From assembly GCF_016865425.1 (NCBI RefSeq), contig NZ_AP023355.1, positions 3,780,198 to 3,844,197 on the forward strand: DNA of 64,000 nt. The letters are read 5' to 3'. Below the pieces are notes generated by a model. It searched no databases. It worked only from the letters and a program-made list of their open reading frames with translations, and was not told where the DNA came from. The DNA comes from Actinocatenispora thailandica (GTDB taxonomy: Bacteria > Actinomycetota > Actinomycetes > Mycobacteriales > Micromonosporaceae). The position numbers were made by a program, and so were the translations under genes. Shown here piece after piece: positions 35,062 to 43,896 of the stretch (positions are counted from its first letter, which is position 1; each line of letters begins with the position of its first letter).

Positions 35062-35162
35062 CCGTCGGGTGCCCGCGGCGTACCGCACCGTCGGGTGCCC
35101 GCGGCGTACGACACCCTCGGGCGCCCGCGGTGTACACCCTCGGGTGCCCGCGGTGTACCGCT
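35062..35162. repeat. Four imperfect 23-26-bp direct repeats upstream of hemE
   Basis: Units start at 35062, 35088, 35114 and 35137 and share the core CGGGTGCCCGCGGCGTAC (CGGGCGCCC in the third, GGTGTAC in the last two). They occupy the gap between the divergent hemE and DUF3000 genes, about 35-135 bp upstream of the hemE start. Confidence 0.8.
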
Positions 35163-35273
35163 GCGGGTGGGTCGTGGCGAGAAACCGGCTCGGGCACCCA
35201 CAATCCGGGCGGTCCGTGGCCAACGGTCCGTGTCCCCCGGCGTGCCCTGCCGGACCGCGGGCGCCACGCCGCC

Positions 35274-35279
35274 TAGTCT
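35274..35279 (+). promoter_or_regulatory. -10 box of a probable leaderless DUF3000 promoter
   Basis: TAGTCT ends 6 nt before the ATG at 35286. Confidence 0.4.
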
Positions 35280-35285
35280 CGTGGC

Positions 35286-35839
35286 ATGGCGCCGTCGACC
35301 GTGCTGCCCCCGAGACGTTCACGCGCGCCGTGCAGGGGCTGACCTCGGTCCGGCCGCGGGCGGAGATCGCGCTCGACCCGCTGCCGGCGCCGAAACGCCT
35401 CGCACCGTTCGCGCACGCGATCGGCGCCACGGTGCTGCGCGACGAGGACGAGGTGTCCACCGGCCGGCTGGTCCTGCTGCACGACCCGCAGGGTCACCCG
35501 GCCTGGCACGGCACGCTGCGGCTGGTCAGCTACCTCACCGCGGAGATCGAACCCGAGCTCGCGGCCGACCCGTTGCTGCCCGCCGTCGGGTGGAGCTGGT
35601 TGATCGACGCGCTGGAGGCGCACGGCGCCGACTACACCGCGGTCGGCGGCACCGTCACGCAGACGACGTCCACCCGGTTCGGCGAGCTGGCCGGGCCGCC
35701 GGCCACCGCCGACCTGGAGATCCGGGCCTCCTGGACGCCGCTGTCCACCGAACTCGGCGCCCACCTGGAAGCCTGGTGCGCCCTGCTCTCGTCGACCGCC
35801 GGCCTGCCACCGCCCGGCGTGAGCGACCTGGGCCGCTGA
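35286..35839 (+). CDS. DUF3000 family protein, 5' end out of frame by an apparent 1-base loss
   Basis: A predicted 184-residue protein of the actinobacterial DUF3000 family: ETFTRAVQGLTSVRPRAEI, PAPKRLAPFAHAIGATV, GRLVLLHDPQGHPAWHGTLRL, LPAVGWSWLIDALEAHGADYTAVGGTVTQT and RASWTPLSTEL. The conserved N-terminus has no in-frame start codon, but the ATG at 35286 reads MAPSTVLP and joins it if one C is added to the five-C run at 35307-35311. Without that, only an internal GTG at 35330 could start the frame. Function unknown; co-localisation with hemE and an RNase D-like gene is common in actinobacteria. Confidence 0.75.
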
Positions 35840-35843
35840 CCGG

Positions 35844-35880
35844 GCCGGGGGAAGCGGGCGGGCGCCCGGCTTCCCCCGGC
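35844..35880. terminator. Bidirectional hairpin terminator
   Basis: Perfect 12-bp arms GCCGGGGGAAGC and GCTTCCCCCGGC around a 13-nt loop that can form its own small stem, just after the DUF3000 stop and facing a convergent gene. Confidence 0.7.
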
Positions 35881-35908
35881 TCGTCGCGTCGGCCAGCGGT
35901 GACGGCGG

Positions 35909-36765
35909 TCAGTTCCCGAGGTAGGCGTCGGCCTTGTTGCACGGGTCCTGCAGGTCCTTGAGCAGCTTGTTGACCTTCTTGTCGTCGTTCTTCGACGCCG
36001 CGGCCAGCGCCTGCTCCAGCAGGGTCAGGCACTTGCCGATCGTGTCGCGCTCCTTGGTCACGCTCGCGTTCTTGTCCTTGGCGTCGGACAGGGCGGACTT
36101 GGCGTCGTCGCGCTGCTTCTTGACCGATGCCAGTTCCTTGTTGAGCTTGTCGGACTTGGCGTTCAGCGAGTCGATCGTCTGCTGTCGCGAAGCGGCGAGC
36201 TTCTTCTGCTGGTTGTAGTCGCCGTTCTTCGAGACATAGAGCACGGTCATGGTCGCCGAGAGGATCAGGAAGACCGCGGCGACCGCGGCCAGCACCGGCA
36301 GCCAGGGGCCCTTCTTGCGCTCGCTCGGAGCGGACGCGAACCGGTTCTCCGGCGGCATGCCGCCGGGCCCGCCCGGACCCATCGCCGGCAACGCCATGGT
36401 GTGCTGCGGGCCGTCGCCGACCGCCTGCGGCTGCTCCGGCGGGTACGGGCCGGGCGGCGGCCCGGCGAACCCGGGGCCACTGGTCGGCTGCGCGCCGTAG
36501 CCACCGGAGCCGCTGGTCGGCGGGACGCCCGGCATCCCGCTGGTGGGCGGGCCGCCGAACCCACCCTGGGCGGCTGGCCGCCCTGTGGCGGCTCACCGTA
36601 GCCGCCCTGCTGCGGCGGCGGCTGCTCGCCGAAACCGCCCATCGGCTGCGGCTGCCCGTACGGGTCGGGCGGCGGCTGGTTGTTCGGCGCTCCGGCGCCC
36701 CAACCCGGCTGCTGCGGGTTGTTGTCGGGCGGGAACGGACCACCGGGGTAGCCCGGCTGGCTCAT
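35909..36765 (-). CDS. Proline-rich single-pass membrane protein with external coiled coil (frame interrupted)
   Basis: Read across one frameshift (add one base in the GGG at 36568-36570) this is a 285-residue protein. The first frame gives MSQPGYPGGPFPPDNNP and Gly/Pro/Gln-rich sequence; the second gives GMPGVPPTSGSGGYG, then a basic ERKKGPW, one transmembrane helix (LPVLAAVAAVFLILSATMTVLY) and a coiled coil (about 185-255, SLNAKSDKLNKELASVKKQRDDAKSAL in part), ending in a short helical domain with two cysteines (GKCLTLL, DPCNKAD). Orientation should be tail in, coiled coil out. Function unknown. It follows the HtrA-like gene by 124 nt on the same strand. Confidence 0.65.
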
Positions 36766-36889
36766 CGTGACTCCTCCTCCATGGGGCGGTCGCCCCCTGC
36801 CTCAACGGACCCGGCGAAGGAACTGTCCGCAGCCCCTACCGCCGGTGGCCGTGTGACGATCATCGTTGGTCCGGGCAACCGGCCCGCCC

Positions 36890-38452
36890 TCACTTCCCGC
36901 ACACCGAGAACTTGTCGCACGGGATCGAGATCGGAATCGCGAGGCCGATCCCCTCCGCGTCCCGCGCCTTCTCGGTGGCGATGCCGACGACCTGCCCCTT
37001 CGCGTTCAGCACCGGGCCACCGGAGTTGCCGGGGTTGATCGCCGCGTCGAACTGGATGAACTTCTCGTCGCTGCCCGGCACCTCGCGCTCCGGCGAGCTG
37101 ATCACGCCGGCGGTGACCGAGTCGCCGAGCCCCAGCGGGGAGCCCACCACCACGACCGGTTCACCGGAACGCACCGGCTTGTCGACCACGCCCAGCGCGC
37201 CGAAGCTCTCGTCGCACTGCAGCAGCGCGATGTCCCGACCCGAGTCGTACTTGACGACCTTCGCCGGGTACGAACCGCCGGAGCGCTCCAGCTTCACCGA
37301 CTTGCTGCCGGAGGCGAGCAGGTGCTCCACGACGTGGTGGTTGGTCAGCAGGTAGGTACCGCCGCCCGGGGCCGAGCCGACCACGAAGGCGGTACCGGAG
37401 TACTCCCCGGCGTCCACCTGGAACACGCTGGGCAGCACCTTCGCCGCGACCCCGGCGGAGTCCAGCGACCGCTTCGCCCGCTGTTGCAGGCCGCCGACGT
37501 CGTTCTCCAGCTTGGCCAGCCGGCGATCGCTCTTCGCCCGGGCGGCGGCCGCCGCCTTCTTCTGATCGCCGAGCGCCGAGTTGGTCTCCACCAGCAGCAC
37601 CGTCTGCACGACGGTGACCACCACCAGCACGACCGCGAGCACCGCGACCACGGTGCCGAGTCGGCCGCGCTGCGGGGCCGGCGGCTGCCAACCGGGGCCG
37701 GCCAGCATCGGCTGGCCGGGCATCCCGGACAGCGGCGGCTGCGCACCCGGCTGCGGGCCGGGCTGCCCGACCGGCGGCTGCGCGGACCAGGCGGAGGTGC
37801 CGTCCGACCAGCGCCCACCGCCGTCCGGCTGTTCGGCGCCGGGCACCGGGGGCAGGCCCGACTCCGGCGCCGGCGGGTACTGGCCGGGCGCCGGCGGGTA
37901 CGGCGCGTCGCCAGCGGTCGGCGGGTACGGCGGGCCGGTGGGAGCCGGCGGGTACGGACCGGCGGACTGCGACGTGCCGGCCGCCTCCGGTGCGGCATCC
38001 CCGGCGACCGGCGGTTCGGCGAACTGCCCGGCATCGGGCTGCTGGGGAACGACCGAGCCAGTGCCATCCGAGCCGGACGCGGCGAGGTACGGGCCGGCGT
38101 CCTGGGCCGGCGCAGCCGAATACGGGCCGGCGTCCTGGGTCGGCGCACCGGAGTTCGGCTGCGAGTCCGCGGCGGGCACGCCCGGGTACGGCCCGGCGTG
38201 CTGGGCGGGTGCACCGGGGTACGGCGTGCCGCCGGCGACCGGCGTCGAGGGGAGCGGTGCGGTGTCCGGGCTCGTCGCCGCGGACGGGATCGACGGGTCG
38301 GGCGCTCCCGGGTCCGGACCGGCCGGCGAGGTCGACGCCACCGACGCCGGCCGAGCCGGCGGGCCGGCTGCGGCCGAGGTGGGGGCTGGTGCTTCCGGCT
38401 GGCCGCCCTGAGCGGGCTCGGGCCGGCCGTCCGGCGGGTACGGGTCGGTCAT
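36890..38452 (-). CDS. HtrA-like trypsin-fold serine protease with proline-rich cytoplasmic tail
   Basis: A 520-residue membrane-anchored protease. Residues 1-240 are Pro/Gly/Ala-rich with repeated QDAGPY-type blocks; one transmembrane helix (about 248-272, VVAVLAVVLVVVTVVQTVLLV) is followed by a short coiled coil and the protease domain. The triad is readable: His in LLTNHHVVEHLL, Asp in SGRDIALLQCD and Ser in AINPGNSGGPVLNAKG. No PDZ domain follows, the protein ending in IPCDKFSVCGK. Probably extracytoplasmic quality control or signalling proteolysis. GGAGG lies 11 nt before the ATG. Confidence 0.8.
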   Translation of the reverse strand: MTDPYPPDGRPEPAQGGQPEAPAPTSAAAGPPARPASVASTSPAGPDPGAPDPSIPSAATSPDTAPLPSTPVAGGTPYPGAPAQHAGPYPGVPAADSQPNSGAPTQDAGPYSAAPAQDAGPYLAASGSDGTGSVVPQQPDAGQFAEPPVAGDAAPEAAGTSQSAGPYPPAPTGPPYPPTAGDAPYPPAPGQYPPAPESGLPPVPGAEQPDGGGRWSDGTSAWSAQPPVGQPGPQPGAQPPLSGMPGQPMLAGPGWQPPAPQRGRLGTVVAVLAVVLVVVTVVQTVLLVETNSALGDQKKAAAAARAKSDRRLAKLENDVGGLQQRAKRSLDSAGVAAKVLPSVFQVDAGEYSGTAFVVGSAPGGGTYLLTNHHVVEHLLASGSKSVKLERSGGSYPAKVVKYDSGRDIALLQCDESFGALGVVDKPVRSGEPVVVVGSPLGLGDSVTAGVISSPEREVPGSDEKFIQFDAAINPGNSGGPVLNAKGQVVGIATEKARDAEGIGLAIPISIPCDKFSVCGK

Positions 38453-38780
38453 CTGATTGCGGTCCTCCACGGTGCGCTGCCCCGGGCGCCTGGCGATCGG
38501 GGTGGGGTGGTGCCGACTGAGGCCGGCACCGGCTCGTGCGGCACACGTCCGAGCCGCGGACACACCCGCTGGCACACCGTAGCCGCTGCCCGCCAGTACC
38601 GGGAAGAGCCGGTCGGGCGGGCGGAGACTACCCGACGCCGGCCGGGACCGGTACCCGTGGGCGCGTGCCGGCGAAGCGGGCGGAAACGGGTCCGGCCGAA
38701 ACGGGGGCGGGTCGGAAGAAAACACCCGCCACGGCCGGGGCGGCCGGCAATCGGCGGCGGTTTGCCCGTACGGTGGGCGG
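38453..38780. other. 328-nt divergent intergenic region
   Basis: Lies between the HtrA-like and RNase D-like genes. Apart from the leaderless promoter at its right end I find no reading frame with family features, no strong hairpin and no repeat. Confidence 0.5.
38769..38774 (+). promoter_or_regulatory. -10 box of a probable leaderless promoter for the RNase D-like gene
   Basis: TACGGT ends 6 nt before the GTG at 38781; no Shine-Dalgarno is present. Confidence 0.4.
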
Positions 38781-40075
38781 GTGGTCGACGCATCAACGCC
38801 GGTACCGCAGGACGCCACCACCCACGCGCCTGCGGACAGCACGCAGGACACAGCGGTCGGTGACGCCCCGGCTCCGGTGCTGTTGCGTGAACCTCGCGAG
38901 GGCATCCCCGAACCGGTCGCCGACGCGGCCGCGGTGCCGGGCCTCGCCGCCCGGTTCGGCGCCGGCACCGGCCCGGTCGCGTTGGACGCCGAGCGCGCCT
39001 CCGGCTACCGGTACAGCCAGCGCGCCTACCTGGTGCAGCTGCGCCGGTCCGGCGCCGGCACCGCGCTGGTCGACCCGATCCCGATCACCGACGCGGGCGC
39101 CGACCTGTCCGCGCTGTCGGCCGCGCTGGCCGACACCGAGTGGGTACTGCACGCCGCCAGTCAGGACCTGGCCTGCCTGGCGGAGTTGAACCTGCGGCCG
39201 CACCGGCTGTTCGACACCGAACTCGCGGCCCGGCTCGCCGGCTTCGAACGGGTCGGGTTGGCGGCGATCACCGAGCGGCTGCTCGGTTTCGCGCTGGAGA
39301 AGCAGCACTCGGCGGCCGACTGGTCCACCCGGCCGCTGCCGGAGAGCTGGCTCGCCTACGCCGCGCTGGACGTCGAGCTGCTGGTCGAGTTGCGCGACGC
39401 GCTGGACGCCGAGCTGCGCCGTCAGGGCAAGTCGCAGTGGGCCACCGAGGAGTTCGCCGCGCTGGTACACGGGCTGCCGTCGCGGCCGCGGCCCGAGCCG
39501 TGGCGGCGCACGTCCGGCATCCACCGGGTCCGCGGCGCCCGTGGCCTGGCCCGGGTGCGGGCGCTGTGGACGGCCCGGGACGAGGTGGCCCGTCGCCGCG
39601 ACACGGCCCGGGCCGGGTGTTGCCGGACGCCGCCATCGTCGCGGCCGCCCAGGCCGACCCCGGCGACGAGCGGGAGCTGACCGCGGTGCCCGGTTTCGCC
39701 GGCCGCGGTGCGCGGCGCCTCGGCGGTACCTGGCTTGAGGCGTTGCTGCAGGCCAAGGCGCTGTCGGCGGCTGAGCTGCCGGCGGTGAGCGTGCCGCCGG
39801 ACGGGCCGCCGCCGACGCACCGGTGGGCCGAGCGGGACCCAGCGGCAGCGGCCCGGCTGGTCCGCGCCCGCGCTGCCGTCGGCGCCATCGCCGCGGACCA
39901 CACGGTGCCGCCGGAGAACCTGCTGACCCCGGACACGCTGCGGCGACTGGCCTGGTCTCCCCCGCAGCCGGTGGACCAGGCGAGCGTGCGCGTGTTCCTG
40001 GCCGAGCACGGCGCACGGTCCTGGCAGATCGGGCTGACCCTGGACGCGCTCACCGGGGCCCTCACCGACGAGTGA
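38781..40075 (+). CDS. RNase D-like ribonuclease (HRDC), frame interrupted by an apparent 1-base loss
   Basis: Joined across one frameshift this encodes 431 residues. The first frame holds the DEDD exonuclease domain: GPVALDAERASGYRY (Exo I D-x-E), WVLHAASQDLACL (Exo II), LGFALEKQHSAADWSTRPLP and AYAALDVELLVEL (Exo III). The second holds the HRDC region: LPDAAIVAAAQADP, ELTAVPGFAGRGARRLGG and a C-terminal helical part ending VFLAEHGARSWQIGLTLDALTGALTDE. One additional G at 39615-39617 gives RAGVLPDAAIV and restores a length divisible by three. The enzyme should trim RNA 3' ends. Leaderless GTG start. Confidence 0.8.
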
Positions 40076-40112
40076 CGCCCGGCGCTGCCGCAGGTCCGCG
40101 TGCCGGCCGGGA

Positions 40113-40224
40113 CAGCGCCGCGGAGCCAGCGCCGCCGGGGCAGCGCCGCGGAGCCAGCGCCGCCGGGGCAGCGCCGCCGGGGCAGCGCGGCGGGGACAGC
40201 GCCGCGGGGACAGCGCCGCCGGGA
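40113..40224. repeat. Eight tandem copies of a 14-bp GC-rich unit
   Basis: The unit is CAGCGCCGCCGGGG with variants CAGCGCCGCGGAGC and CAGCGCGGCGGGGA; copies follow each other exactly every 14 nt. It lies in the 357-nt gap between the RNase D-like gene and fadA. I find no gene in the rest of that gap. Confidence 0.85.
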
Positions 40225-40381
40225 CGCGTCGCTGGCCGGGCACCCCGCCGGCCCGGTGCGCCGGCACCGGCCGCTCCCGATCACACCTCGCGCCGGGCGG
40301 CGCCGTCGCGGACACCTGCACCGGCGCCACGGGTACCACTGTGACCGGATGCACAGTTGGGGTGTCGTGCAAATCGCTCGT

Positions 40382-40397
40382 TACTGGCGAGTAGCAT
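40382..40397 (+). promoter_or_regulatory. fadA promoter with overlapping palindrome
   Basis: TAGCAT (40392-40397) is a good -10 box, and the palindromic core TACT-GGCG-AGTA (40382-40393) overlaps its upstream edge. An operator for a fatty-acid regulator is plausible but unproven. Confidence 0.4.
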
Positions 40398-40432
40398 CGG
40401 CAGGAGAAGCCCGTACCTGCAAGGAGGCTCGC

Positions 40433-41626
40433 GTGCCCCGTAGCGTCCGCGACGTCGTCTTCGTCGACGGCGTGCGCACCCCGTTCGGCAAGGCGGGCGG
40501 CATGTACGCGGAGACCCGCGCCGATGACCTGGTCATCCGGTGCATCCGCGAACTGATCCGCCGCCACCCGGAACTGCCGCCCGAGCGCATCGACGAGGTC
40601 GCCATCGCGGCGACCACCCAGATCGGAGACCAGGGCCTGACCATCGGCCGCACCGCCGCGTTGCTGGCCGGCCTGCCCAAGACCGTCCCCGGGTACGCGA
40701 TCGACCGGATGTGCGCGGGCGCGATGACCGCGGTGACCACGGTCGCCTCCGGCATCGCGTTCGGCGCGTACGACGTGGCGCTGGCCGGCGGGGTCGAGCA
40801 CATGGGCCGGCACCCGATGGGCGAGGGGGTCGACCCGAACCCGCGGATCATCGCCGAGAAGCTGGTCGACCCGTCCGCGCTGATCATGGGCGCCACCGCG
40901 GAGAACCTGCACGACCGGATGCCCGGCGTCACCAAGCAGCGCTCCGACGCGTTCGCGCTGGCCAGCCAGCAGAAGGTGGCCAAGGCGTACGCGGCGGGCA
41001 AGCTGCAGCCCGATCTGGTCACGATGGCGACCCGCTCGGTCGAGGAGGGCTGGGGTGTCGCGACGATCGACGAGGCGCCGCGCGACACCAGCCTGGAGAA
41101 GCTCGCCGGGCTCAAGACCCCGTTCCGGCCGCACGGCCGGGTCACCGCGGGCAACGCGGCCGGCCTCAACGACGGCGCGACCTGCTCGATCATCGCGGCC
41201 GAGGAGGTCGCCACCGAGCTGGGCCTGCCGGCCGCCATGCGGCTGGTCGGCTACGGCTTCGCCGGCGTCGAGCCGGAGGTGATGGGCGTCGGGCCGATCC
41301 CGTCGACCGAGAAGGCGCTGCGGCTGACCGGGCTGTCCATCGACGACATCGGCCTGTTCGAGCTGAACGAGGCGTTCGCGGTGCAGGTGCTCGCGTTCCT
41401 GGACCACTTCGGCATCGCCGACGACGACCCGCGGGTCAACCAGTGGGGCGGCGCGATCGCGATGGGCCATCCGCTCGCGTCCTCCGGCGTCCGGCTGATG
41501 ACCCAGCTCGCGCGCCAGTTCGCCGAGCACCCCGAGGTGCGGTACGGCCTGACCGCGATGTGCATCGGGATCGGCATGGGCGGCTCGGTCATCTGGGAGA
41601 ACCCGGCATGGGAGGGCAACAAGTGA
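40433..41626 (+). CDS. fadA: Acetyl-CoA acyltransferase (3-ketoacyl-CoA thiolase)
   Basis: A 397-residue thiolase. All catalytic residues are readable: nucleophilic Cys in IDRMCAGAMTAV, His in GGAIAMGHPLASSG and the second Cys in LTAMCIGIGMGGSV. It cleaves 3-ketoacyl-CoA to acetyl-CoA in beta-oxidation. GTG at 40433 follows AAGGAGG by 5 nt. Its stop overlaps the GTG of fadB (GTGA), so the two subunits of the trifunctional complex are coupled. Confidence 0.93.
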   Translation: MPRSVRDVVFVDGVRTPFGKAGGMYAETRADDLVIRCIRELIRRHPELPPERIDEVAIAATTQIGDQGLTIGRTAALLAGLPKTVPGYAIDRMCAGAMTAVTTVASGIAFGAYDVALAGGVEHMGRHPMGEGVDPNPRIIAEKLVDPSALIMGATAENLHDRMPGVTKQRSDAFALASQQKVAKAYAAGKLQPDLVTMATRSVEEGWGVATIDEAPRDTSLEKLAGLKTPFRPHGRVTAGNAAGLNDGATCSIIAAEEVATELGLPAAMRLVGYGFAGVEPEVMGVGPIPSTEKALRLTGLSIDDIGLFELNEAFAVQVLAFLDHFGIADDDPRVNQWGGAIAMGHPLASSGVRLMTQLARQFAEHPEVRYGLTAMCIGIGMGGSVIWENPAWEGNK

Positions 41627-43722
41627 GCGACATTCCGGTGTTCGACAACGAGGTCGTGACCTCGGCACACGTGCGCTACGTCCCGGTGCCGGCGCTGTCC
41701 GGCGAGGCCGCGCTGATCACCCTGGACAACGGGTTCGACCACAAGAAGCCGACCTCGCTCGGCCCGGCCGGCCTGGCGAACCTGAACGCCGCGATGGACG
41801 AGATCGAGGCGCACTCCCCTGCGGTGCGGCTGATCGCGGTGACCGGCAAGCCGTTCATCTTCTGCGTCGGCGCCGACGTGACCGGCATGCACCTGCTGCG
41901 CGACCGCGAGCAGGCGAAGCTGATCACCAACTACGGGCACCGGGTGTTCGCCCGGTTCCGCGACTCGCAGATCCCGACCTTCGCGTTCGTCAACGGTGCC
42001 ACCATGGGCGGCGGGCTGGAGCTCGCGCTGCACTGCGACTACCGCACCCTGTCGGCTTCGGTACCGGCGATCGCCTTCCCGGAGTGCTTCCTCGGCATCG
42101 TGCCGGCCTGGGGCGGCACCCAGCTGCTGCCGAACCTGATCGGCGCCGACAACGCGGTCAAGGTGATCATCGAGAACCCGCTCAACCAGAACAAGATGCT
42201 GCGCGCCAAGCAGGCGTACCAGCTGGGCATCGCGGACGTGCTGCTGGAGCCGGCCGACTTCCTCGAGCGCTCGCTCGCCTGGGCCACCTCGGTGGTCGCC
42301 GGTGAGACGAAGGTGCAGCGGCCGGAGGTCGAGCGCGGCGAGGCGTGGGCGGCGGCGCTGGCCAAGGGCCGGGCGATCGCGGATGCGCGGCTGCACGGCG
42401 GCGCGCCCGCGCCGTACCGGGCGCTTTCGCTGATGGCGAAGGCGGAGACGGCGCCGTTCGCCGAGGGCACCGCCGCCGAGGACGAGACCAACGCCGACCT
42501 GCTGATGAGCGAGGAGTTCCGCGCCGGGCTGTACTCGTTCGATCTGGTGCAGCGCCGCGCGAAGCGGCCGGCCGGCGCGCCGGACAAGTCGCTCGCCCGC
42601 CCGGTGACCAAGGTCGGCGTGCTCGGCGCCGGACTGATGGCGAGCCAGCTCGCGCTGCTGTTCGCCCGCCGGCTGGAGGTGCCGGTGGTGCTCACCGACC
42701 TCGACCAGTCCCGGGTCGACAAGGGCGTGGCGTACGTGCACACCGAGGTCGACAAGCTGCTCGGCAAGGGCCGGATCAGCGCCGACAAGGCCAACCGGCT
42801 GAAGGCGTCGGTGACCGGCTCGATCGACAAGTCGGTGTTCGCCGACGCGGACTTCCTGATCGAGGCCGTGTTCGAGGACATGGCGGTGAAGAAGGCGCTG
42901 TTCGCCGAGATCGAGCCGATCGTGCCGGCCGAGGCGATCCTCGCCACGAACACCTCGTCGCTGTCGATCACCGAGATGGCGGCCGATCTGCAGCACCCGG
43001 AACGGGTGGTCGGCTTCCACTTCTTCAACCCGGTCGCGGTGCTGCCGCTGCTGGAGATCGTCCGCGGCGAGGCGACCGACGATGCGACGCTCGCGACCGC
43101 GTTCGCGGTCAGCAAGCAGCTGAAGAAGAACTCGGTGCTGTGCACCGACTCGCCGGCGTTCGTGGTGAACCGGCTGCTCACCCGGTTCCTCGGCGAGGTG
43201 TTCTCCACCGTCGACGAGGGCACCCCGGTCGAGGTGGCCGACCAGGCGCTGGAGCCGCTCGGGCTGCCGATGAGCCCGTTCGTGCTGCTGCAGTTCGTCG
43301 GGATGCCGGTGGCGCACCACGTGTCCGAGACGCTGCACGCGGCGTACCCGGACCGGTTCAAGGTGTCGGACAACCTGGCCCGGCTGATCGAGGCCGGCAA
43401 GCCCGGCGTGTACGTGTGGGACGAGAAGGGCCGGCAGTCGGTCGACCCCGATCTCGCCGGCCTGCTCAAGGTCGGTGACACCGTGCTGACCGCCGAGCAG
43501 GTACGCGACCGGGCCCTGTCCGCGCTCGCCCAGGAGGCGCGGCTGATGCTGGACGAGGGTGTCGTCGCGGAGGCGGCCGACCTCGACCTGTGCATGATCC
43601 TCGGTGCCGGCTGGCCGTTCCACCTCGGCGGCATCACGCCGTACCTGGACCGCACCGGCTACAGCGAGAAGGTCACCGGCCAGCGGTTCCTGCCCAAGGG
43701 CGTGGCCAGCCTGCCCGCCTGA
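41623..43722 (+). CDS. fadB: Fatty-acid oxidation multifunctional protein (enoyl-CoA hydratase / 3-hydroxyacyl-CoA dehydrogenase)
   Basis: A 699-residue FadB/FadJ-type protein. The N-terminal crotonase domain (about 1-300) shows FIFCVGADVTGMHLL and FVNGATMGGGLELALHCDYR (oxyanion-hole glycines and catalytic Glu region) and AFPECFLGIVPAWGGTQLLP. The NAD-binding domain begins KVGVLGAGLMASQLALLFARR (about 330), and the dehydrogenase His/Glu region is VGFHFFNPVAVLPLLEIVRG. A duplicated C-terminal domain completes it. With FadA it forms the beta-oxidation complex in the cytoplasm. Confidence 0.94.
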   Translation: MSDIPVFDNEVVTSAHVRYVPVPALSGEAALITLDNGFDHKKPTSLGPAGLANLNAAMDEIEAHSPAVRLIAVTGKPFIFCVGADVTGMHLLRDREQAKLITNYGHRVFARFRDSQIPTFAFVNGATMGGGLELALHCDYRTLSASVPAIAFPECFLGIVPAWGGTQLLPNLIGADNAVKVIIENPLNQNKMLRAKQAYQLGIADVLLEPADFLERSLAWATSVVAGETKVQRPEVERGEAWAAALAKGRAIADARLHGGAPAPYRALSLMAKAETAPFAEGTAAEDETNADLLMSEEFRAGLYSFDLVQRRAKRPAGAPDKSLARPVTKVGVLGAGLMASQLALLFARRLEVPVVLTDLDQSRVDKGVAYVHTEVDKLLGKGRISADKANRLKASVTGSIDKSVFADADFLIEAVFEDMAVKKALFAEIEPIVPAEAILATNTSSLSITEMAADLQHPERVVGFHFFNPVAVLPLLEIVRGEATDDATLATAFAVSKQLKKNSVLCTDSPAFVVNRLLTRFLGEVFSTVDEGTPVEVADQALEPLGLPMSPFVLLQFVGMPVAHHVSETLHAAYPDRFKVSDNLARLIEAGKPGVYVWDEKGRQSVDPDLAGLLKVGDTVLTAEQVRDRALSALAQEARLMLDEGVVAEAADLDLCMILGAGWPFHLGGITPYLDRTGYSEKVTGQRFLPKGVASLPA

Positions 43723-43735
43723 GACCCGCAGCAGC

Positions 43736-43769
43736 CGCGGCCCCGGTCGGTACGCCGACCGGGGCCGCG
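43736..43769. terminator. Strong bidirectional hairpin terminator
   Basis: Perfect 15-bp arms CGCGGCCCCGGTCGG and CCGACCGGGGCCGCG around a TACG tetraloop, 13 nt after the fadB stop and facing a convergent gene. Confidence 0.8.
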
Positions 43770-43896
43770 CCGCGTTCCCACCCGCCGACGGGAGGTGCGC
43801 TCCTTCGCTCGCGGCGGTTGCCCATTCCGATCCCGCCGACGCGGCGTTGCCCGTCCGCGTCCGCGAACGCCGTTGCGCACCAGGCGCTTCGGTTGC

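Noticed and set aside
35330-35332. Internal GTG as the true start of DUF3000
   Set aside because: It would remove the conserved ETFTRAV block, and it lacks a ribosome-binding site; the leaderless ATG upstream fits better.
40113-40224. CRISPR or transposon end repeats
   Set aside because: 14-bp units follow each other without spacers, and no transposase or inverted ends flank them.
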